Part shown: positions 1 to 7,326 of the stretch, piece by piece | Position numbering within the stretch: the first letter of the stretch is position 1 | How the letters are laid out: each line of letters begins with the position of its first letter | NCBI GenBank assembly: GCA_036702975.1 | Contig: DATNPX010000048.1 | Coordinates: 1-38,264, forward strand | Direction of reading: 5' to 3' | DNA: 38,264 nt | DNA from: DATNPX01 sp036702975 | Lineage (GTDB): Bacteria > Cyanobacteriota > Vampirovibrionia > Obscuribacterales > Obscuribacteraceae | Notes under the pieces: model-generated | Databases searched by the model: none | The model's input: only the letters and a program-made list of their open reading frames with translations | What the model was told of the DNA's origin: nothing | Made by a program: the position numbers and the translations under genes

Positions 1-368
1 TTCTCGTGGTCGCGCTGCTTGCCGTGGCGGGTCGCGATCTTCTCGAGCTTCTCGCTGCCCTTGCGGCGGGCGTTGGCGATGGCGTCTTCGAGGTCCTTGA
101 TGACGCGCGCGGTGTCGTCGGACTGCTCCTTGACCTCGGCGGCGCGGTGGATTTCGGCGCGTTCGGCGTCGTCACGGGCGTTGCCGAGAGCGGTTTCGAG
201 GGCAGCGGCGTTGGTCTTGGCGTCTTCGACGCGCTGAGCCTGCAGTTCGCGGAGGAGCTGCTCGGCAGTGGCGATTTTGTTGTCGTCGCGGCGCAGGGTG
301 GAGAGAGCGGCGTCGGCGGCGCGGACGGTGGTGGAGGCGAAGAAGCGAGCGAAGATGTTCATGTTCAT
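1..368 (-). CDS. small coiled-coil protein, copy A (3' end cut by window edge)
   Basis: The start ATG lies at 366-368 on the minus strand, with an AAGGA ribosome site a few bases upstream. The frame stays open to the window edge, so the C-terminus is missing. The product begins MNMNIFARFFAST and is rich in Ala, Glu, Arg and Lys with heptad-like spacing, so it should be a long helix or coiled coil. There is no signal peptide or membrane segment. It is a tandem paralogue of the gene at 515-958: the shared C-terminal part (RAAEVK, DLEDAIANARRKGSEKLEKIATRHGKQ in two pieces) is nearly identical, and the DNA there differs at only scattered bases with an offset of 584. Codons end almost always in G or C, unlike most genes in the window. 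A distant likeness to PspA-type helical proteins is possible but I cannot establish it. Function unknown. Confidence 0.8.
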   Translation of the reverse strand, partial: MNMNIFARFFASTTVRAADAALSTLRRDDNKIATAEQLLRELQAQRVEDAKTNAAALETALGNARDDAERAEIHRAAEVKEQSDDTARVIKDLEDAIANARRKGSEKLEKIATRHGKQRDHE

Positions 369-436
369 TTTCCTTTCGAGCGAACTTTGTCGTGTTGACT
401 TGTGTTCTGCGGTTGAAAACAAACGGCTGAAGCTGA

Positions 437-456
437 TGCGCAACCGAAGTTGCGCA
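437..456. repeat. perfect inverted repeat between the tandem coiled-coil genes
   Basis: An 8-bp perfect stem (tgcgcaac / gttgcgca) encloses a 4-base CGAA loop. It lies in the 146-bp gap between the two copies, downstream of copy B and upstream of copy A in the minus direction. No long T-run follows on either strand, so an intercistronic attenuator or RNA-processing hairpin is more likely than a strong terminator. Confidence 0.5.
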
Positions 457-514
457 CCAGTTCAGTCGCTACTTGCGACGCACTGCACTAGTACATCGCG
501 GGACCGAGGAGTTG

Positions 515-958
515 TTACTCCGCGGTGGTGCCGGCGGCCTTGCGGATGACGTCGAGCGCGTCGCTCGCGGTCTTCTCGTCGGCCTTCTCGTGGTCGCGCT
601 GCTTGCCGTGGCGGGTCGCGATCTTCTCGAGCTTCTCGCTGCCCTTGCGGCGGGCGTTGGCGATGGCGTCCTCGAGGTCCTTGATGACACGCGCGGTGGT
701 GTCGGACTGAGCCTTGACTTCGGCGGCGCGGCGGATTTCGGCGCGTTCGGCGTCGTCATGGGCATTGCCGAGGGCGATCTCGAGGGCAGCAGCGCTGGCC
801 TTGGCGTCTTCGACGCGCTGCGCCTGCAGGTCACGGAGGAGCTGCTCGGCGACCGAGATCTTGTTGGTGTTGCGACGGTCCGTTTCCAGCGCGGTGTTGG
901 CGGCGCGGACGGAGGCGGAAGCGAAGAGGTTGCGGATGAACGCGATGAGCTTTTCCAT
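515..958 (-). CDS. small coiled-coil protein, copy B
   Basis: This is a complete 147-aa product starting MEKLIAFIRNLFASASVRAAN. The start ATG (956-958) is preceded by AAGGG at good spacing. The protein is highly charged, Ala-rich and predicted almost wholly helical. A short amphipathic N-terminus (residues 1-14) could bind a membrane surface, as in PspA/IM30-type proteins, but I do not recognise the family. It is a near-duplicate of the gene at 1-368: the N-terminal third diverges while the C-terminal two thirds are almost unchanged. The two genes probably form one transcription unit read leftward, with copy B first. Base use is strongly G/C at third codon positions, like the TPM/LemA cluster at 2047-5145. 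Confidence 0.85.
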   Translation of the reverse strand: MEKLIAFIRNLFASASVRAANTALETDRRNTNKISVAEQLLRDLQAQRVEDAKASAAALEIALGNAHDDAERAEIRRAAEVKAQSDTTARVIKDLEDAIANARRKGSEKLEKIATRHGKQRDHEKADEKTASDALDVIRKAAGTTAE

Positions 959-2046
959 AGTTAAACCCTTTCAGCTGAGATGTCGCTCCTTGATCAGGGG
1001 AGCGTGGTTAAACCTATCCGACATGTGTCAGACAGGCGGGAAAGAACTCAAGGTCACTTGCGTGAACGTGAGCTCAGGAAGTGGAGTGCGAAGTCGCGCG
1101 AGCAACCTTGCATTCCGAGCGCTTCTTTCAAAAACCTCAAAGCCACACCACACTCGAACACTAGATCGGAACCTCCTAGCATATTGCTGGTAGCGGAGTT
1201 CGAAATGGTTGAGCGGGTGGTTGTTTCGAGTGGTTCGATTGGCTCTGAGATGGATGAGAGAAGATACCCAAAGTTATCAGTTGGCAAGTGGCAAATCAAA
1301 GTCACAAAGGATGTATGGAGAAACCGCAACAATCGGCATAAAGCCGCTCAGAGCAACTTTCAAAGGTTTGCGGCGCTAGTTCGCAAAGGGTTCACTCGGG
1401 CGGTTGCCAAGAGATTTAATTTGGCGAAGTGGTAACGCGGCTACGCGAGCCACCTTTCATGAAACTTTCTCGCGTGAACTAGCGCTAATATTTCTGATTT
1501 CGCCACTCGAATTCGTCAAGAAACTCCAACCGACAATTACCACTCAACTCTTGAGTCACCGATCCAATCTCTTGAAAACCTTGCGTATTGTCGCGAGCTC
1601 TCAGTCCGGCATATCCAGCGCCTATCGGGCTGGCGTGAGCGGCACTACCATTAATCCCCACAAATTATGCGGACGACCGGTGCTTGAAATAGCTCGAATC
1701 GCTGCCCCAGTGCGACGTGTAGAGTGTAACGAGTGTATACGGGTTGCGCCTGAGTACCTTTAAGCACAAAGGTTGCAAAGAGTACGTTCAGTACGTTCCC
1801 GAAACCCCTCTGCACTTCTCCAACGGCCTAACCCAGAAATTCATCGCCCGTAGCCTTATCAGCTCACAGTTACGCAATTGCGCGCAACGGAGTGATCTCG
1901 GCTGGAGACAGAGGGGTCTTAGACAGCTCACTGCGCATTGTCCGGTGAGTTGGTTTGACGATGGCAGATTGAAAAATCCGCCACCGCTACGCCGAACAGC
2001 TTGCTGAACAGGCTGTCCTCGGACTTCTCAACACAAGGAGAATCGT
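959..2046. other. gene-poor region of about 1.1 kb
   Basis: Open frames exist here (for example 980-1435 plus and 1404-1763 plus), but their products are irregular, lack any domain, and do not share the codon use of the flanking genes, so I treat them as non-coding. The region holds the promoter of the coiled-coil pair at its left end and of the TPM gene at its right end. Small features seen: a direct repeat of gtacgttc around 1780-1799, and an imperfect inverted repeat about 1169-1202 (gaacctcc / ggagttc with an inner tagca / tgctg). No tRNA, rRNA or known riboswitch motif was recognised. Confidence 0.5.
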
Positions 2047-3669
2047 ATGCCGGAAACCAAAGGTTCAACGGCACTCTCCCAGGAGAATTTGATTTGCGGC
2101 GGTCTTCTCGTCGTCGCGGTCATCCTGGCTGCAGTGCTCTATCCCGGATTGGGAAGCCTCTCAATCTGGAGCTGTGCAATCGCGCTCGGGGTCGGCGTTA
2201 TCGCCTGGGCCGTCTCGCACATGATCAAGTCTGACTACCGCATCACCTCGACCGAAGCAACATTTGCGGCGGTCATTCTGATGGTGGCTGTCGTTCCCCT
2301 GGTCGACCACTTCGGCGGTCAAATGGCCTTCGACAACAAGGTCAAATACCAGGAATTCTGGGGCGGCTACGAGGCGCAAGTCTCGAAGACCGTCTACACC
2401 TGCCACGAGTCGGACTCGCAAGGCGGTTCAACCGGTGGCTGCGAACACACGTTCGACGCCGACTCGTACACCGTGCAGGTTCCGTACACCGTCGAGGTCA
2501 CCGACCGCGCCGCGTACACGGACAGCAAGGGCAACTACCACTCGGCGGTGACCCACACCGAGACCCGCTGGCGCACGGAGACGCGTTGGCGCCAGGTGCC
2601 CTTCACCACGACCGAGACCACGTGGACCGTCCACACCACGCTGGGCGACTACACGGTCGGCTGGCACTGGTTCCCCGACAATCCGCAACTGCACCGCATC
2701 CGTGCGGAAGACGGCTCGATGGACAGCCTCCCCGGCGACGTCTCATCGGGAACACCGCAGCAGTGGATCGATGCGCGTGACCGCATCAACGCCGGCGACC
2801 CGGGCCCCGTGACGCAGGAACACAGCTACGAGAACTACATCCTCGCGTCGCAGGATGCCGCCCTCAAGAAGTTCTCGCCGTACATCGACCAGTACCAGAA
2901 GCTGGGAATTCTGCCGGACCTCAAACATTCGGTGACGAATTTCTACTACCTGGACCGCGCCTACCTCATCGGCAACACCGGTCAGGACCAGCGCACCTGG
3001 ACGGCTGCGGTCGAGCGCTTCAACGCTGCCCTCGGCTCGACGCTGCAGGGTGACCTCTACGTCGTCATCGCCGACGCCAACAAGGTGACCGACGCCAACA
3101 ACTACATCGCGACGCTGACCGCCTACTGGCAGTCGGAGAAGTTCGAGAAGTACGCCATCTCCAAGAACGCAATCGTCGTCGTCATCGGCACCACCGATGG
3201 CAAGACGGTCGCATGGGCACGCGCCTCCACCGGCATGCCCACAGGCAACTCGACGATGATCTACGGCATCCAGAACACCATGGGTGGCGTGGCGCTGACT
3301 CCTGACGCCATTCTCGGCAAACCGAAGGCTTCGGTCTCGGTCGATGGTGACAAGTACAAGCTGCAGGTGCTTCACACCCAGAAGCCCGGCGTCCTCGAAG
3401 ACGTCATCTGGGGCGCCAATGGCTTCCAGCGCGTCTGCATGACCTGCAAGTCCGAAGGCGACCACGGCGTCGGCTTCGAGTACCTGAAGACGCAGATCCA
3501 ACCGACGGGCGGCCAACTCGCCGGCATCCTCGCGGTTGTGTTCTTCATCTCGCTCCTGGTCTGGGGCGTGATGTTCTTCTGCGCGGTTCCCAGCATTCGC
3601 GAGATGCTCGGTCACGAGCCTTTCGGTGCCGGCACGAATCCGCGCAACATCTTCTCGCGTCGCGGGTAA
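2047..3669 (+). CDS. TPM-domain membrane protein of a LemA-type cluster
   Basis: The product is 540 aa. The start is fixed by AAGGAG seven bases before the ATG. Residues about 15-95 contain three hydrophobic segments. A long Thr/Tyr/Trp-rich stretch follows (about 110-230), with repeated TETRWR-like strands that suggest a beta-rich extracytoplasmic region. Residues about 320-430 resemble a TPM domain (YgcG/Psb32-like): GDLYVVIADANKV, then NAIVVVIGTTDGK and a following ARASTGM segment. A further transmembrane helix lies near 491-512, and the tail is cytoplasmic and basic. TPM proteins often sit beside lemA, and two LemA-like genes follow directly, which supports the call. The family is implicated in membrane or photosystem repair and phosphatase-like activity, but the role here is inferred. 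Third codon positions are almost all G/C. Confidence 0.65.
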   Translation: MPETKGSTALSQENLICGGLLVVAVILAAVLYPGLGSLSIWSCAIALGVGVIAWAVSHMIKSDYRITSTEATFAAVILMVAVVPLVDHFGGQMAFDNKVKYQEFWGGYEAQVSKTVYTCHESDSQGGSTGGCEHTFDADSYTVQVPYTVEVTDRAAYTDSKGNYHSAVTHTETRWRTETRWRQVPFTTTETTWTVHTTLGDYTVGWHWFPDNPQLHRIRAEDGSMDSLPGDVSSGTPQQWIDARDRINAGDPGPVTQEHSYENYILASQDAALKKFSPYIDQYQKLGILPDLKHSVTNFYYLDRAYLIGNTGQDQRTWTAAVERFNAALGSTLQGDLYVVIADANKVTDANNYIATLTAYWQSEKFEKYAISKNAIVVVIGTTDGKTVAWARASTGMPTGNSTMIYGIQNTMGGVALTPDAILGKPKASVSVDGDKYKLQVLHTQKPGVLEDVIWGANGFQRVCMTCKSEGDHGVGFEYLKTQIQPTGGQLAGILAVVFFISLLVWGVMFFCAVPSIREMLGHEPFGAGTNPRNIFSRRG

Positions 3670-3696
3670 CCGCTTCTCGAGGCTGTCTCTGATGGT

Positions 3697-3727
3697 GGGC
3701 GTCTTAAGCACGTTGCTTGGGACGCCC
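3697..3727 (+). repeat. intercistronic hairpin between TPM and first lemA-like gene
   Basis: Fourteen consecutive pairs (two of them G-U) join 3697-3710 to 3714-3727 around a 3-base CGT loop, beginning gggcgtc and ending gacgccc. There is no T-run after it. It sits 28 bases after the TPM stop and about 18 bases before the next ribosome site. It may tune the ratio of upstream to downstream product by partial termination or by protecting RNA ends. Confidence 0.6.
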
Positions 3728-3761
3728 TCGCTATTCGATTTCTCAAAGGAGTCCTATCATC

Positions 3762-4394
3762 ATGAACGTCAATAACAAAGTCATCGGCGGTGTCATCGCG
3801 GGCGTGCTCGCCATCGCGCTCGTCATCGGCTTCATCGGCATCAAGGTGCACGTCGGCAACGCGGGTCTGTTCAAGGAAAAGCAGATCGTCGAGTTGAACA
3901 ACAACAACACGATCCAGCTCAACCAGTACGTGGCGTCGCTCAAGGAGCAGGTCGGCATCGCCAACCTCAAGTCCAACGCCATGGACAAAGTGCTGAAGGA
4001 CGCTCTCGAGGCGCGCTACAGCCCGCAGCAGATGAAAGACCCGAACGCCCAGGGCTCGTTCTACTCGGCGATGCACGAGGCCTACCCGAACATCGACATG
4101 TCGCTGTACGACAAGATCCTCACGTTCGTGCAGGGTCAGCGTCAGGACTACGCGCTGCTCCAGAAGCAGATGCAGTCGATGCTCGCTGATTTCGACACCT
4201 GGCGCGGCAGCTTCCCGAACTCGATGTTCACCGGCGGTCTGCCCGACCACTGGCTGACCGTCCAGGACGACAACGGCAAGAAGCTCGATGGTCAGGCGGC
4301 GCTCGACTACCTCAACACCATCTCGCAGCCGAACGGCTCGAACAATGGCGGCGGGCAGAAGAGCATCGACCTTCCTGGTCTGAACGGCAAGTAA
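3762..4394 (+). CDS. LemA-like membrane protein, copy 1
   Basis: The product is 210 aa from the ATG at 3762, chosen because AAAGGAG lies about ten bases upstream; the frame is open further upstream but without a ribosome site. Residues 6-27 form one N-terminal transmembrane helix, and the rest is mainly helical. The order of elements fits LemA: EKQIVELNNNNTIQLNQYV, a segment ending in EAR, then QRQDYALLQKQM followed by a WRGSFPNSMF element that resembles the LemA yN-x-x-fP signature. The C-terminal tail is Asn/Gly-rich. The soluble part closely matches the next gene (roughly four of five residues by eye), so this is a tandem duplication, while the membrane helices have diverged. Function is unknown for the family; association with TPM and HtpX suggests envelope homeostasis. 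Confidence 0.7.
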   Translation: MNVNNKVIGGVIAGVLAIALVIGFIGIKVHVGNAGLFKEKQIVELNNNNTIQLNQYVASLKEQVGIANLKSNAMDKVLKDALEARYSPQQMKDPNAQGSFYSAMHEAYPNIDMSLYDKILTFVQGQRQDYALLQKQMQSMLADFDTWRGSFPNSMFTGGLPDHWLTVQDDNGKKLDGQAALDYLNTISQPNGSNNGGGQKSIDLPGLNGK

Positions 4395-4458
4395 GTCGTT
4401 CGGTTCACGTCTCAACTTCGGCACCGCAGGTAGTGCCTGAACGAATTCGTTCGAAGGC

Positions 4459-4480
4459 GGAGGCGCAATCACGCGTCTCC
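4459..4480 (+). repeat. intercistronic hairpin between the two lemA-like genes
   Basis: An 8-bp stem (ggaggcgc / gcgtctcc, one G-U pair) has a 6-base loop. It lies midway in the 133-bp gap, followed by no T-run. It is the second of three hairpins placed after consecutive genes in this cluster. Confidence 0.45.
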
Positions 4481-4527
4481 GTTCAGCCTGCAGTGGCAAA
4501 TGATGTCACCCAATCAAGGAGTTTCTT

Positions 4528-5145
4528 ATGAAGAAGATCATCGGTATCGTCGCCCTCGTGGCGGTTCTCGGCGCAGGCGCCTGGCTGTTCATGACCTACA
4601 TGGGCGTGCAGAACGAAGGTCTGCGCCAGGAGAAGCAGATCGTCGAGCTGAACAACTCGAACACGATCGAGCTGAACCAGTACGTCGCCTCGCTCAAGGA
4701 ACAGGTCGGCATCGCCAACCTCAAGTCCAACGCCATCGACAAGGTGCTGAAGGACGCCCTCTCGGCGCGCTACAGCCCGCAACAGATGCAGGACCCCAAG
4801 TCCAAGGGCTCCTTCTACTCGGCCATGCACGAGGCCTACCCGAACATCGACCTGTCGCTCTACGACAAGATCGTCGAGTTCGTGAAGCAGAAGCGCGCCG
4901 ACTACTCGATCCTGCAGAAGGGCATGCAGAAGCAGCTCGCCGACTTCGACATCTGGCGCGGCAGCTTCCCCAACAGCCTGTTCACCGGCCGCCTGCCTGA
5001 CCACTGGCTGACGGCGCAGGACAACGACGGCAACATGCTGTCCGGTCAGAAGGCGCTCGACTACCTGAACACCATCTCGCAGCCGAACGGCTCGAACAAC
5101 GGTGGCGGTCAGGACGCGGTCAAGCTGCCCGGTCTGAACGACTAA
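4528..5145 (+). CDS. LemA-like membrane protein, copy 2
   Basis: The product is 205 aa. The start ATG follows AAGGAG by seven to eight bases. One N-terminal transmembrane helix spans about residues 4-24. The helical body then carries the same ordered blocks as the preceding gene (KEQVGIANLKSNA, ARYSPQQM, SFYSAMHEAYPNID, WRGSFPNS, LPDHWLT, LDYLNTISQPNGSNNGGG). The membrane helix and the EFVKQKRADYSILQKGMQ part differ most. In the first 51 codons I count 46 ending in G or C, far above genes such as the aldolase at 22910. It is the last gene of the TPM-LemA-LemA unit, followed by a strong terminator at 5191. The two copies may form hetero-oligomers, which is inference. Confidence 0.7.
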   Translation: MKKIIGIVALVAVLGAGAWLFMTYMGVQNEGLRQEKQIVELNNSNTIELNQYVASLKEQVGIANLKSNAIDKVLKDALSARYSPQQMQDPKSKGSFYSAMHEAYPNIDLSLYDKIVEFVKQKRADYSILQKGMQKQLADFDIWRGSFPNSLFTGRLPDHWLTAQDNDGNMLSGQKALDYLNTISQPNGSNNGGGQDAVKLPGLND

Positions 5146-5190
5146 TCACACGGCGCCGGCTCGTGCGCTGATGTGAGAATGGTCGATTGT

Positions 5191-5237
5191 GTGGACGGTC
5201 TGGCGAAAGCCAGGCCGTTCACCTTTCGACATTTTTT
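5191..5237 (+). terminator. intrinsic terminator of the TPM/LemA unit
   Basis: A 14-bp stem (5191-5204 with 5209-5222, two G-U pairs) is closed by a GAAA tetraloop. A run of six T follows at 5232-5237. It lies 45 bases after the second lemA-like stop and is a good factor-independent terminator in the plus direction. Confidence 0.8.
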
Positions 5238-5336
5238 GCGCAATTATAATAGACCGGTCGATTCTTTCGCACAACATCTCAGTAGACCACTCGCTATGCG
5301 CTTCCGGGGTACAATAGAAGCAGCCGAGGGGGGTTT

Positions 5337-5615
5337 ATGGACGATCTTACTAATCTAGATTTCAACGATAAGAAAACGATGGCGACTGCTGCCGCGATCT
5401 TCTTCGGTTTCGTCGGTGCACACAAATTTGTTATGGGCTACAAGCGCGAAGGCGCCATCATGGCACTCGTCAGTCTAGCCGCAATAGTCACACACCTGGC
5501 TGCCATAGCGGCTCTGGTTGGAGTCGTTGGCTTCATTGAAGCCTTCATATATTTCGGAATGGACAGAAAAAAATTCGATGATACCTACTTGAGACACCAG
5601 CGCCCCTGGTTCTAA
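5337..5615 (+). CDS. TM2-domain membrane protein
   Basis: This is a 92-aa product with a G-rich ribosome site just before the ATG. After a short charged N-terminus, it shows the TM2 pattern: a first helix with FFGFVGAHKFVMGYKREGAI (the family's G-G-H/R-x-F-Y-x-G turn), a second helix around residues 40-60, and a third hydrophobic stretch ending in a YFGMDRKKFDD segment. TM2 proteins are small two-helix membrane proteins with no settled biochemical role in bacteria. It stands alone between a terminator on the left and the DUF1800 gene on the right. Its codon use is the ordinary mixed type, so it does not belong to the G/C-rich cluster upstream. Confidence 0.75.
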   Translation: MDDLTNLDFNDKKTMATAAAIFFGFVGAHKFVMGYKREGAIMALVSLAAIVTHLAAIAALVGVVGFIEAFIYFGMDRKKFDDTYLRHQRPWF

Positions 5616-5729
5616 GACAGTCACCGCAAATTATTTTCTAAATTCCAAAACTTTTTTTCGAAAACATTGAACTTTTTCGCTCGGAATTACGTATGTGAAT
5701 ATGTAATGGCTCAAGTGCGGAGATTAACA

Positions 5730-7316
5730 ATGAAACGCCTTTACTCCCTTGCTGCGATCGCCTCAATCCTGACTGCAAGCACGTTTGGGTTTGCATCGAG
5801 AGCTGAAAACAATTCTGACGATGATAGGGTGTTGCACGCAATCAACCGACTTACCTTTGGTCCGGCGCCTGGTGACATAGAACGCGTCAAAGCAATGGGC
5901 GTCAAAGCCTTTATCGATCAACAACTGAACCCCTCTAGCATTCCAGAATCACCGGCTGTATTGGCAGTTGAATCAAACACTCCAAGCGCGCGTAGCAATG
6001 TGACAGAGCTCTTGCGTCAAGTCAAAAATCTTCAACAGCTCAAAAAGGAGAATAAGAGAGAACGCAATGCCAGCGTCAACTCGGCACCGAGTACCGCGCC
6101 AGCGAACAATGCTGACGTAGAGATGCAAAAAGAGCAGGCACAAACGCAAGCTGTCGCAAAGTTCAAAGAACTCGGCAAATTCTACAAACAAATGAACGAT
6201 GGGTTTATAACTTCGAGATTGGCTCGTGATGTCGAAAGTCCACGGCAATTACAAGAAGTGATGACTGAGTTTTGGTTCAACCACTTCAACGTGTGCATCA
6301 CTAAAGGGTTGGATCATGTTTTAGTTGGACCTTACGAAGACCAGGCCATCAGACCTTATGCGATGGGAAAATTCAGAGACCTTCTCGGCGCAACGTGCCA
6401 CCATCCAGCAATGTTGTTCTACCTGGATAACTGGCAGAACACAGCACCTGAAAGCCGCGGCTCTCAAGGAAAATTCAAAGGACTGAACGAGAATTACGCA
6501 CGCGAGCTGATGGAATTGCACACACTCGGTGTAGATGGCGGCTACAGTCAGAAAGATGTAATCGAACTAGCCAGAATCCTTACAGGGCTTGGAATGAAAG
6601 GCATAGCGCTGCGCCAGAACATGGAGCCGGTTGGACCATATGGTGCATATTTCGCATCCAATCGCCACGACTTTGGCGAGAAGGTGTTGCTCGGTCACAC
6701 CATCTCAGGAAAAGGCGAACAGGAAGTCGAAGAAGCACTGGATATGCTTGCCCGGCACCCATCGACCGCGCACCACATCAGCTACCAACTTGCGCAATAC
6801 TTCGTCGCGGATGATCCGCCTGCATCTCTCGTAAATAAGATGGCAGCTCGCTTCACAAGCACCGATGGCGACATCAAAGAAGTCTTACGAACAATGTTCA
6901 ACAGCCCAGAATTTTGGGATCCTCAATATCAAAGCGCTAAGTACAAAACACCTTTGCGCTACGCAGTATCCATGTTGCGGGCAACTGATTCACATCCACA
7001 AAAATTCGATGTTGTCAATCAGTTCTTACGCCTACAAGGCGAACCGTTGTTTGGATGCCTGACACCTGACGGCTACAAAAACACGAAGGACGCCTGGCTA
7101 AACCCTGATGGTTTCTTGAATCGCTTGAACTTCGCAACTGTGATTGGTTCAGGAAACGCAAAAACACTTACATCCGGACCACCTGAGTACAGACAACTGG
7201 GCGCCACCATCAGTGGTAGCAAGTTTTCCCAGAAGACCGTAGCAGTAGTCGCCAAAGCACCAGAGGCAATGAAGTCGGCGGTGGTGCTGGGCAGCCCTGA
7301 ATTCATGCATTATTAG
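5730..7316 (+). CDS. DUF1800 family exported protein
   Basis: The frame is open from 5667, but the ATG at 5730 gives a proper signal peptide (MKRLYSLAAIASILTAS, cleavage near residue 26), so I start there; the product is 528 aa. Family signatures are clear: INRLTFGPAPGDIERVKAMG near the N-terminus, TEFWFNHFNV in the middle, and NENYARELMELHTLG followed by GYSQKDVIELARILTG. A Lys/Gln/Ala-rich insertion lies at about residues 95-140. DUF1800 proteins are exported, have no proven enzymatic activity, and are usually encoded directly beside a DUF1501 protein, as here. The stop codon TAG overlaps the ribosome site of the next gene, so the pair is co-translated. Confidence 0.9.
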   Translation: MKRLYSLAAIASILTASTFGFASRAENNSDDDRVLHAINRLTFGPAPGDIERVKAMGVKAFIDQQLNPSSIPESPAVLAVESNTPSARSNVTELLRQVKNLQQLKKENKRERNASVNSAPSTAPANNADVEMQKEQAQTQAVAKFKELGKFYKQMNDGFITSRLARDVESPRQLQEVMTEFWFNHFNVCITKGLDHVLVGPYEDQAIRPYAMGKFRDLLGATCHHPAMLFYLDNWQNTAPESRGSQGKFKGLNENYARELMELHTLGVDGGYSQKDVIELARILTGLGMKGIALRQNMEPVGPYGAYFASNRHDFGEKVLLGHTISGKGEQEVEEALDMLARHPSTAHHISYQLAQYFVADDPPASLVNKMAARFTSTDGDIKEVLRTMFNSPEFWDPQYQSAKYKTPLRYAVSMLRATDSHPQKFDVVNQFLRLQGEPLFGCLTPDGYKNTKDAWLNPDGFLNRLNFATVIGSGNAKTLTSGPPEYRQLGATISGSKFSQKTVAVVAKAPEAMKSAVVLGSPEFMHY

Positions 7317-7326
7317 GAGTCGCACC

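Noticed and set aside
980..1763. Plus-strand frames of 119-151 codons in the gene-poor region
   Set aside because: Irregular composition, no ribosome site, and no likeness to any family; codon use differs from both gene groups.
2743..4499. Long minus-strand frames opposite the TPM and lemA-like genes (322 and 295 codons)
   Set aside because: Same composition effect; products are low-complexity Val/Glu/Arg/Leu strings, and the plus strand holds recognisable families.
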